A stretch of 5,170 nucleotides of DNA, from assembly GCA_937901365.1 (NCBI GenBank), contig CALCEF010000355.1:1-5170 (forward strand), written 5' to 3'. The DNA is from an uncultured euryarchaeote (GTDB lineage Archaea > Thermoplasmatota > Poseidoniia > Poseidoniales > Thalassarchaeaceae). This document shows positions 1 through 5,170 of this stretch, piece by piece; position 1 is the stretch's first letter, and every line of letters starts with the position of its first letter. The position numbers and the translations under genes were made by a program. The notes beneath the pieces were generated by a model. That model was not told the DNA's origin, searched no databases, and worked only from the letters and a program-made list of their open reading frames with translations.

Positions 1-887
1 GAGCCGACGCTGGGTACATCTGCGAAGGTCCTGCCCAGACGCGAAAAGAGCATGTTGTGTCCGATTGAAGGGCCCACGAAGGGATCCAAAATGGACCCAC
101 TAGGATGCACAAAATGGATTGCGATGAAATCCTGATTTCCTTCACGGACCCCGAACAGAACCAATTCAAAACTCGTTTCACCAACATCTCCAGAAGGAAT
201 ATGGCGCCGGGCAAGTGGGCGACGTGCCCATCGCTTGGATTCTGAAACCCATCCAGAATCAATGGTTGAAAGACCCACATCAACATGTGCAATTGGGATC
301 AGCCAGCGTCCGGGTGGCCATGCCAAAAGAGTTGCAATTCGAACAACGTAAGACAACCAAAGTGGAATAGAAATCAACATCGCCATGATTGGAAGGTGGC
401 CAACAGGTTGATTGTAAACGACCCAAATCAATACGCAGAGAAGAACCGTTTCGATTCGAATGAGATTCCACATCAGCATCTTACCTGGTGAACCTTCTGT
501 TTGATTGAGAGAGATTCTAAAGGCACCCAGCCAAAGAAGCAAGAATGAACCAAAGAAAAGACCGAGCCCCAGTTGCAAGTCCATACCAATTCCGTGCCCA
601 ATAGCGTGGAGGGAAATCGGAATCAATCCTGCTGAAAGCAGGAAAACCGACCATGCTGCGGGAAACAGAAAGCGGACGAGTTCGGGCTTCAAGCGTTGCC
701 TGCGCCACCCATCCCATCCATCAGGCGCCTCTACCTCATGTGGAAGGCGGTCGGGTAAACGCTCGGAGCCAAACCATCCCGCTTCGCCGAGAAGGAACGA
801 CCTGTCTGCCCTCGCCATGACGAAGCGGTGTTGCCCATCCGGCATCAATTCGACGCTGAAGAAACCCGAAGTGTCATTCTTCTTCAT
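1..887 (-). CDS. Multi-pass membrane protein of unknown function (3' end beyond window)
   Basis: I do not recognise this protein. Reading the minus strand from ATG at 887-885 gives 295 uninterrupted codons that run off the left edge, so the C-terminus is missing. Residues 1-70 look soluble, with charged and Trp-rich stretches (for example PDGWDGW at 56-62). Four hydrophobic segments follow, at about 72-92, 103-122, 144-158 and 165-190, which suggests an integral membrane protein. A second, mixed-polarity domain starts near residue 205 and continues past the edge. The loop between segments 2 and 3 contains EGSPGKML (131-138), which faintly recalls the TPGK motif of RDD-family membrane proteins; the Arg-Asp-Asp signature itself is not visible, so I do not assign that family. 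The start overlaps the preceding gene by 14 nt in a different frame, which implies translational coupling. No SD is obvious; Met14 (ATG at 848) is an alternative start. The reading frame is secure, the function is not. Confidence 0.85.
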   Translation of the reverse strand, partial: MKKNDTSGFFSVELMPDGQHRFVMARADRSFLLGEAGWFGSERLPDRLPHEVEAPDGWDGWRRQRLKPELVRFLFPAAWSVFLLSAGLIPISLHAIGHGIGMDLQLGLGLFFGSFLLLWLGAFRISLNQTEGSPGKMLMWNLIRIETVLLCVLIWVVYNQPVGHLPIMAMLISIPLWLSYVVRIATLLAWPPGRWLIPIAHVDVGLSTIDSGWVSESKRWARRPLARRHIPSGDVGETSFELVLFGVREGNQDFIAIHFVHPSGSILDPFVGPSIGHNMLFSRLGRTFADVPSVG

Positions 888-1128
888 CTTGGTTGGGTGA
901 GCATGTTGAGACACCCATCAGCGTGTAGGTTGGGCAATGCGCAGATGTTGCTGTAGCAATCAACCAGATTGCCATTCCAATGGCAAAATAGTGGAAATAC
1001 TGCTCGGCGCTTCCCAAATTCCCGGTTAACTCGGCAACGGCAAGACCGCCCCCTCCAAGTGCGCGCATGACCCGATCGGCTGAACCCATATTTCGTGCAA
1101 GCATTTCTATTACCTCGTCATCAATCAT
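874..1128 (-). CDS. YgaP-like / DUF2892 small membrane protein
   Basis: This 84-residue protein matches the layout of the DUF2892 (YgaP transmembrane domain) family. It has an N-terminal N-M-G-x-x-D-R-x-x-R segment (residues 13-22) that leads into a short hydrophobic Gly/Ala-rich stretch (about 24-36). A second membrane helix lies at about 46-63, followed by the diagnostic end motif HCPTYTLMGVSTC (64-76) with Cys65 and Cys76. The tail is acidic (DEEE). In bacteria this domain occurs alone or fused to rhodanese; its role is poorly defined, with links to sulfur handling. The length is normal for a stand-alone copy. The ATG lies inside the 3' end of gcvPB (ATGATTGA, an 8-nt overlap) and the stop lies 14 nt inside the next gene, so it is the middle gene of a coupled operon. 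No independent SD is visible. Family assignment is from motif recall; a role in glycine metabolism is not shown. Confidence 0.8.
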   Translation of the reverse strand: MIDDEVIEMLARNMGSADRVMRALGGGGLAVAELTGNLGSAEQYFHYFAIGMAIWLIATATSAHCPTYTLMGVSTCSPNQDEEE

Positions 1129-2596
1129 CCATGGGATGGCGCAGCACTAAATTTCTAGCCGCCCAAACTTCGTCGACCCGTTTTACAGGGGTGTCGTGTG
1201 GAGCTGTTTTCACAATCTCAGGGTCTTCGGTGAGAATGTTGAGGAAGTCATCAGCAAATTGATCGATGGCTTCCTTGCTTTCAGTTTCAGTTGGCTCAAG
1301 CATCAAACATTCAGGGACAATCATCGGGAAATACAGAGTTGGAGCCATGTAACCATAATCCAATAGGCGTTTGGCGACGTCCTTACCGGTCACACCTGTC
1401 GCGTCTTTCACGGGCGTCATACTGAGTGTGAATTCGTGCTTGACAACATCTGTGGGTGCGCCATCAACAGGCATTGCGTGAATCGCATCTCGAACCTCCT
1501 TGGAGGGATTCATGATTCGGTGGCGGAGATAATTGGCATTGAGAACCGCGTGCTCGCTCATTTTCTCCAAATCACGACCATATCGGCGATAGAAGGCCCA
1601 AGCGCGCACGGTCGCTCCAGAGTTGCCATGCCATTGTTGTACCTTGCCAATCGATTTGGGTGGGTCGTACCAATCGAACCAAACTTCACCCTCTTCATCT
1701 TCTTCGGCCACAACAAGTGGTGCAGGCAAGTAATCCGAGAGGTGGGCCTTGACACCGATGGGCCCTGCACCTGGACCACCACCGCCATGCGGTTGACTGA
1801 AGGTCTTGTGCAGATTGTAGTGAACCGCATCAAAACCCATCATCCCAGGATTGGTTTTACCGAGAATCGCATTGAAATTAGCCCCATCATAATACATCTG
1901 GCCACCGGCCTCATGAACGATTTCAGCGGCTTCTGCAATCTCTGGTTCAAAGATCCCGAGGGTACTCGGATTGGTAATCATCATCGCAGCGGTATCGTCG
2001 CCGACAACGGCGCGCAGTGCATCCAAATCGAGGCGCCCATTTTCGAGAGAAGGAATCTCAATAATCTCGTAGCCACACATGGCTGCACTCGCTGGATTTG
2101 TTCCATGTGCACTGTCTGGGACGATGACTTTGTCTCTGTTGGCTTGACCAATTTCGCGATGATATTCTTGGATGCATCGCATCGCTGTGAATTCACCCTG
2201 TGCCCCAGCCACCGGTTGGAGCGTCACGGTGTCCATGCCCGCGCAATGTGCAAGCATCTCTTGCATCTCGTGGAAAATTGCCATCATGCCTTGCAAATGG
2301 GAGGCAGGTGCCAACGCATGGAGATCATTCATCCCGGGCATCTGAACGATTCTTTCGTTGACCCGAGGGTTGTGTTTCATCGTACACGAGCCTAGAGGAT
2401 AAAATCCTGAATCGATACCGTGGCTTCTTGTTGACAACCACGTGTAGTGGCGGACGATTTCGGGTTCAGAAGCACGAGGCCAACGTGGGAGTGTGCTGCG
2501 GCGCAGTTTGTCGGGTATCGCAAACTCGTCAGAGATCGGTTCGGGTTGGGCATACCCTGCACCTTCGGCTCCATTGAAAGCAAACAAATCACTCAT
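1121..2596 (-). CDS. gcvPB: Glycine dehydrogenase (decarboxylating) subunit 2, P-protein beta
   Basis: This is the PLP-binding half of the split P-protein of the glycine cleavage system. With GcvPA it decarboxylates glycine and transfers the aminomethyl group to the lipoyl arm of H-protein, releasing CO2 in the cytoplasm. The product has 491 residues, normal for the subunit. Visible family motifs are GFYPLGSCTMKHNPRVNE (64-81), GAQGEFTA (131-138), PDSAHGTNPASA (160-171), YYDGANFNA (235-243), the PLP Schiff-base lysine Lys264 in NLHKTF, a Gly-rich loop GGGGPGAGP (271-279), SIGKVQQWHGN (315-325) and PTETESKEAID (435-445). All key positions look intact. I chose ATG at 2596 because it gives an ATGA overlap with the gcvPA stop and has a GGAGG 7 nt upstream. 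The in-frame TTG at 2614 lies upstream of that SD and is unlikely. Its 3' end overlaps the DUF2892 gene by 8 nt. Confidence 0.97.
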   Translation of the reverse strand: MSDLFAFNGAEGAGYAQPEPISDEFAIPDKLRRSTLPRWPRASEPEIVRHYTWLSTRSHGIDSGFYPLGSCTMKHNPRVNERIVQMPGMNDLHALAPASHLQGMMAIFHEMQEMLAHCAGMDTVTLQPVAGAQGEFTAMRCIQEYHREIGQANRDKVIVPDSAHGTNPASAAMCGYEIIEIPSLENGRLDLDALRAVVGDDTAAMMITNPSTLGIFEPEIAEAAEIVHEAGGQMYYDGANFNAILGKTNPGMMGFDAVHYNLHKTFSQPHGGGGPGAGPIGVKAHLSDYLPAPLVVAEEDEEGEVWFDWYDPPKSIGKVQQWHGNSGATVRAWAFYRRYGRDLEKMSEHAVLNANYLRHRIMNPSKEVRDAIHAMPVDGAPTDVVKHEFTLSMTPVKDATGVTGKDVAKRLLDYGYMAPTLYFPMIVPECLMLEPTETESKEAIDQFADDFLNILTEDPEIVKTAPHDTPVKRVDEVWAARNLVLRHPMDD

Positions 2597-3963
2597 TTGG
2601 AAGCCTCCAACCAATCGCGTATACCTTCCGCGAGTTCTTCGATATCCTCTGCATCGATTTGATCTGTCGCACAGACTAGGAGTTCATTTTCCCGTTCAGG
2701 CCACCATTGAGACAAATCAAAGCCACCGGTAATTTCGCATTCCTCATCAAGGAATGTCAACAAATCCACAGATGGTCGAGGAAGACGTATGGCGAATTCG
2801 TTGAAATGAACACCATTCGGGTGAACCATTTCGATTCCATCGATCGCCAATAGTGCCGCCTTTGTAGTTGCACAAGCCCCTGCATTTCTTTGAGCCAACT
2901 TCTCCAAACCCTCTGGTCCAAGCAATGCCATGTGCATCGCCCCCATCAATGCGATGAGTGTCTCATTTGAGCAGATGTTTGAGGTCGCCCGATGGCGCCG
3001 GATGTGTTGCTCGCGCGTACTAAGTGTCAACGTGAAGGCACGCTCGCCGTCGGAATCTCTAGACAAACCTACGATTCGTCCAGGCATTTGTCGTATGTAG
3101 GCCTGAGAACAAGCAAAGAGGCCGTAGATGGGTCCACCTGCAGTCGGACCGATTCCGAATGGCTGCCCTTCGCCAACCACGATGTCAGCACCATAATCAC
3201 CAGGTGGTGAAACCAAACCAAGAGATACCGGTTGAACGCCTACAACAAGCGCAGTATTCTCGCCAATCATCGACTTCAATTCACACAATCCGGGGTCAAG
3301 CAATCCCAGAGCATTGGGTTGCTCTACGTAGACTGCGCAGGCACCTTCAGCAGCTGCGGCTGCAGTCAAATCTAGCATGCCATCTTCATCATGCGGGAGT
3401 ATTTTGATCGCAATTTCTGCACCTTGAGTGTAATTTTCAATCACCGACATCCGATGGGGTGGAACCAATTCTGAGACGTAAACTGTAGACTTCTGTGCGG
3501 CCTTTCGATCGTGTACACGCACAGCGCAAGTCAAGGCTTCAGCAGCAGCGGTGCTCGCATCATACATTGACACGTTAGAGACTGGTAAACCGACCAATTC
3601 AGAGACCATGGTCTGGAATTCCCACATCGCCTGAAGAATTCCTTGGCTGACTTCGGGCTGATATGGAGTGTATGCTGTTAGAAATTCACCACGGGTTGCC
3701 AGCATCGCTACCATTGTTGGCACATAGTTACTGTAGAGGCCTGCGCCGAGGAAAGATGGGCGACTGTCCACAGAGACGTTTGTACCCAACAGCATTCGCG
3801 CTTCACGAAGGATTTCTTCTTCGGTTTGGGGTGATGGTAAATCGAGCGGGTCAACCCTGCGCACATGCTCAGGAATATCCGTAAACAAGTCATCAATTGA
3901 GTCCATCCCCATGGCGGCAAGCATCTCAGCCTCACGTCCGAGGTTGGGGAGTTGGTCGACCAA
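2593..3963 (-). CDS. gcvPA: Glycine dehydrogenase (decarboxylating) subunit 1, P-protein alpha
   Basis: This is the N-terminal-half homologue of the P-protein; it lacks the PLP lysine itself and pairs with GcvPB to complete the active site. The product is 456 residues, close to the usual size of about 440-450. Recognisable motifs in order are FLGAGLYSNYVP (71-82), TAYTPYQPEVSQGILQ (96-111), YDASTAAAEA (134-143), GEGQPFGIGP followed by GGP (264-278), MPGRIVG (293-299) and the strongly conserved ERAFTLTLSTREQHIRR with ATSNICSN (307-333). The start is TTG at 3963-3961, chosen because a full GGAGGTGA sits directly upstream with correct spacing and because the protein then has the expected N-terminus. 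The GTG at 3971 is out of frame, and the next Met is residue 14. It is the first gene of the minus-strand operon. No gcvH or gcvT is adjacent, so the other glycine cleavage components must be encoded elsewhere. Confidence 0.96.
   Translation of the reverse strand: MVDQLPNLGREAEMLAAMGMDSIDDLFTDIPEHVRRVDPLDLPSPQTEEEILREARMLLGTNVSVDSRPSFLGAGLYSNYVPTMVAMLATRGEFLTAYTPYQPEVSQGILQAMWEFQTMVSELVGLPVSNVSMYDASTAAAEALTCAVRVHDRKAAQKSTVYVSELVPPHRMSVIENYTQGAEIAIKILPHDEDGMLDLTAAAAAEGACAVYVEQPNALGLLDPGLCELKSMIGENTALVVGVQPVSLGLVSPPGDYGADIVVGEGQPFGIGPTAGGPIYGLFACSQAYIRQMPGRIVGLSRDSDGERAFTLTLSTREQHIRRHRATSNICSNETLIALMGAMHMALLGPEGLEKLAQRNAGACATTKAALLAIDGIEMVHPNGVHFNEFAIRLPRPSVDLLTFLDEECEITGGFDLSQWWPERENELLVCATDQIDAEDIEELAEGIRDWLEASK
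2604..2608 (-). promoter_or_regulatory. Ribosome binding site of gcvPB
   Basis: On the minus strand GGAGG lies 7 nt before ATG at 2596, inside the last codons of gcvPA. It decides the start of gcvPB in favour of MSDLFAF and against the upstream in-frame TTG at 2614. Because it lies inside gcvPA and the stop and start overlap as ATGA, translation of the two subunits is probably coupled, which suits a 1:1 complex. Confidence 0.8.
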
Positions 3964-3967
3964 GAGT

Positions 3968-3975
3968 TCACCTCC
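3968..3975 (-). promoter_or_regulatory. Strong Shine-Dalgarno site of gcvPA
   Basis: Minus-strand GGAGGTGA lies 4 nt before the TTG start at 3963. It is an uninterrupted 8-nt complement of the conserved 16S rRNA 3' tail (UCACCUCC). It supports initiation at the rare TTG codon and is the strongest SD visible in the window. Confidence 0.85.
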
Positions 3976-3976
3976 G

Positions 3977-3995
3977 GGCGCCCCTACGGGGCGCC
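3977..3995. repeat. Perfect GC-rich hairpin upstream of the gcvPA SD
   Basis: Bases 3977-3984 (GGCGCCCC) pair perfectly with 3988-3995 (GGGGCGCC) around a 3-nt loop (TAC). This gives an 8-bp all-G/C stem that can form on either strand. In a gcvPA transcript starting upstream of it, the stem would end 1 nt before the SD at 3968-3975, placing it in the 5' leader. In the plus direction it is followed by TTTACAC, which is too short a T run for an intrinsic terminator. Possible roles are control of ribosome access, transcript stabilisation, or one copy of a dispersed palindromic repeat; the window contains no second copy. Confidence 0.7.
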
Positions 3996-4051
3996 TTTAC
4001 ACTCCCGCCTGTCGTCTATCGGCTCTTCAAGGTTCGCGGAAGATGTGGTGG

Positions 4052-4067
4052 ATTTCCGAAGGGAAAT
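4052..4067. repeat. Small inverted repeat in the divergent intergenic region
   Basis: ATTTCC (4052-4057) and GGAAAT (4062-4067) form a perfect 6-bp dyad with spacer GAAG. It lies midway between the two divergent genes and overlaps the most AT-rich, promoter-like segment there. This position fits an operator for a dimeric regulator, or a weak hairpin. A short dyad like this can also occur by chance. Confidence 0.4.
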
Positions 4068-4070
4068 ATG
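4058..4070 (+). promoter_or_regulatory. Possible archaeal TATA/BRE element for the plus-strand gene
   Basis: The purine-rich GAAGGG followed by AAATAT (4064-4069) is the best TATA-like stretch in the intergenic region. Spacing of about 25 nt would place a transcription start near 4089-4092, giving a leader of about 28 nt for the ATG at 4119 or nearly leaderless translation from the ATG at 4089. The complementary strand (CATATTT) could equally serve gcvPA, with a leader of about 70 nt. The match is weak and rests on position and composition only. Confidence 0.25.
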
Positions 4071-4118
4071 CCGTCAACATCATACCCTATGGGTGAGAGG
4101 GAATCGCTGGGCGAGCAC

Positions 4119-4964
4119 ATGAAGGTGGCCATCAGTGGACAAGATGATTTTGTCCAGCCGTATCTAGAAGCCGCTCTTGGAGACAATCTGGTGCAAATTC
4201 CGCCTGAAATGTTGGAAGAAAAAATACAGCTTGATGTATTGCTCACCTCTTGTGATGCAGTCGTCCTGATGAATGCACATCCACCTCAATCTGGAGCCGG
4301 GCGAGATGATCGCGCTGCACTATTGGCAATGCGTGATTCGGCTAGGCCGATTCTAGAAGCGGTGGAGCGGCATGGAAGCCTGCATCTGGTTCTCATTGGC
4401 ACTCTACGCGTGCACCCACAACCAACCCCGGAAGATCCGTACTACTCTAGCCAAGTTTCCCTCGTTCCAAGGGACATTGCCGCCGAAGGGCAACTCTGGG
4501 TTGAAGAGCGTGCGATTGAGCACGCGACCGAAGATGCTCCAGTGAGTGTTCTACGATGTTCCAATGTGCAAGGTGTTCGCCTCGATTCCGATGAAGGGAA
4601 TGGCATTCTTCACCAATTTGCAAGAGATTCGATCTTTGGTTGGGTCAGTGTGCCAGGAGATGGGACTCAAGTGAAAGATTTCGTGCACATTTCAGATGTG
4701 CTTGAAGTGGTCATGCACATCTTACAAAATCCACCACCAACAAGAGAAACTCTCTGCATTGGAACGGGTGAGGGGACATTGATGAGCGACATTGCGACAA
4801 TGTATCAAGAACGCACGGGTTGTGACCCACAATTTGGAAACGATGATTCGCACGAGGTGTGGGGTGTTGTCGATGCTTGGGAAATCGAGCAGCGTTGTGG
4901 CTTCCGCCCTTCCGTAACTACCGCAGAGATGATCGATGAGGCGTTCGAAAACGCCGGCATCTAA
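4119..4964 (+). CDS. NAD-dependent epimerase/dehydratase-like (extended SDR) protein, degenerate active site
   Basis: The 281-residue product follows the extended SDR pattern: beta strand MKVAISG (1-7), CDAVVLMNA (45-53) in the place of the usual cDvViHlAA, LVLIGT (90-95), LRCSNVQGVR (145-154), PGDGTQVKDFVHISDV (179-194) and the sugar-epimerase-like LCIGTGEGTLMSDIA (212-226). The C-terminal half resembles nucleotide-sugar epimerases. The N-terminal nucleotide loop GxxGxxG keeps only Gly7, with Asp10 and Gln13 at the other two positions. The YxxxK pair appears to be replaced by Leu115 and Asp119 when RDIAAE (118-123) is aligned with the usual SKLAAE. The usual serine region reads GT (94-95). 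The protein may therefore be non-catalytic or bind another ligand. I chose ATG 4119 because MKVAISG begins the Rossmann strand; ATG 4089 and 4068 are alternatives. It is divergent from gcvPA and ends directly against the next gene's stop. No substrate can be assigned. Confidence 0.85.
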   Translation: MKVAISGQDDFVQPYLEAALGDNLVQIPPEMLEEKIQLDVLLTSCDAVVLMNAHPPQSGAGRDDRAALLAMRDSARPILEAVERHGSLHLVLIGTLRVHPQPTPEDPYYSSQVSLVPRDIAAEGQLWVEERAIEHATEDAPVSVLRCSNVQGVRLDSDEGNGILHQFARDSIFGWVSVPGDGTQVKDFVHISDVLEVVMHILQNPPPTRETLCIGTGEGTLMSDIATMYQERTGCDPQFGNDDSHEVWGVVDAWEIEQRCGFRPSVTTAEMIDEAFENAGI

Positions 4965-5170
4965 TCAGTTGATTCTAGTGAAAGATGAATCAGCCTGCAT
5001 CTGCCAATTGGAACCGTCTGGGGCGTTGTAAATGGTCTCGCCCATCGCCCCTGTTGAATAGGTTCCACCACCAGGCAGGTGAGTGTAATCCGGAAGCACC
5101 TGAGGTGCCGCTGGTGCCGATGCATAACCCATCTGTCCGGCCGGCTGATCCATGAACATGGATTGTGTCG
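4965..5170 (-). CDS. C-terminal tail of an unidentified protein (5' part beyond window)
   Basis: The minus-strand frame is open from the right edge to TGA at 4967-4965, giving 67 residues. The Met at 5159 is internal, because the frame continues upstream of it (TQS before MFMDQP). The visible part starts with a Met/Gln/Pro/Ala/Gly-rich, probably disordered linker. It ends with a short aromatic module, GGGTYSTGAMGETIYNAPDG followed by SNWQMQADSSFTRIN. That module, with Tyr, Tyr, Trp and Phe spaced around Gly and PDG turns, looks like a compact beta-strand tail; from memory, similar tails end many large or membrane proteins of marine Group II archaea. The function of the full protein cannot be read from here. 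It is convergent with the SDR gene with no spacer. Confidence 0.75.
   Translation of the reverse strand, partial: TQSMFMDQPAGQMGYASAPAAPQVLPDYTHLPGGGTYSTGAMGETIYNAPDGSNWQMQADSSFTRIN

Noticed and set aside
505..900. A 131-residue plus-strand open frame, and short frames at 280-491 and 517-717
   Set aside because: All are shadows of the minus-strand membrane protein that reads without a stop from 887 to base 1. Their translations are basic or Ser/Pro-rich and show no domain.
1..900. A frameshifted or decayed gene in the left part
   Set aside because: Translation of the minus-strand frame from 887 down to 1 meets no stop and needs no frame change.
1436..2395. A 319-residue open frame on the plus strand
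   Set aside because: It lies wholly antisense within gcvPB, whose motifs are unmistakable. The translation is Cys/His/Ile-rich without any recognisable domain, as expected of a codon-bias shadow.
2597..2614. The upstream TTG start for gcvPB
   Set aside because: It would precede the GGAGG at 2604-2608 and lose the ATGA stop/start overlap with gcvPA; the added residues VGGFQ are not family-like.
3977..4000. The GC hairpin as an intrinsic terminator
   Set aside because: Only TTT follows it on the plus strand, and the SD rather than a T run follows on the minus strand. No plus-strand gene ends there.
3897..4118. An extended N-terminus for the SDR protein, starting at 3897
   Set aside because: It would overlap the gcvPA start and SD antisense, and would add about 74 residues of unlike composition before the natural Rossmann strand MKVAISG.
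3964..4118. A glycine riboswitch upstream of gcvPA
   Set aside because: The 155-bp region is too short for the usual tandem aptamer, and I could not see its conserved cores; only simple hairpins are present.

Overview
The window is a compact, archaeal-looking stretch at roughly 50% G+C. It carries four overlapping genes on the minus strand, a divergent gene on the plus strand, and the tail of another minus-strand gene at the right edge. I favour a marine planktonic euryarchaeon of the Poseidoniales (Marine Group II) type. The reasons are the two-subunit glycine decarboxylase, the full anti-SD complement in front of gcvPA, the very tight packing, and a C-terminal tail at the right edge that resembles tails I associate with that group. 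This assignment is an inference; a split gcvPA/gcvPB pair also occurs in many bacteria.

Layout, right to left along the minus-strand operon. gcvPA (TTG start at 3963, strong SD) is followed by gcvPB (4-nt ATGA overlap). Next is an 84-residue YgaP-like/DUF2892 membrane protein (8-nt overlap), then a multi-pass membrane protein of unknown function that starts at 887 (14-nt overlap) and runs off the left edge at base 1. The last gene has an uninterrupted reading frame of 295 codons, so bases 1-873 are not empty despite having no complete ORF. No gcvH, gcvT or lpd is present, so the rest of the glycine cleavage system must lie elsewhere.

The 155-bp region 3964-4118 separates gcvPA from a divergent plus-strand gene. 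It holds the gcvPA SD, a perfect 8-bp GC-rich hairpin directly upstream of that SD, and a second small inverted repeat overlapping an AT-rich promoter-like element. The plus-strand gene (about 4119-4964) encodes a protein with the fold and C-terminal motifs of extended SDR (NAD-dependent epimerase/dehydratase) enzymes. Its glycine-rich nucleotide loop and catalytic Tyr/Lys appear to be lost, so it may be a pseudoenzyme. Its TAA stop directly abuts the TGA stop of the convergent right-edge gene.

How the genes work together: GcvPA and GcvPB would form the P-protein, which decarboxylates glycine onto lipoylated H-protein. The two membrane proteins are translationally linked to it, but I see nothing that shows what they do for it. 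No RNA genes, insertion sequences, CRISPR arrays or obvious horizontally acquired island were found. The most unusual items are the motif-degenerate SDR, the membrane-protein pair in the glycine decarboxylase operon, and the hairpin/SD arrangement.
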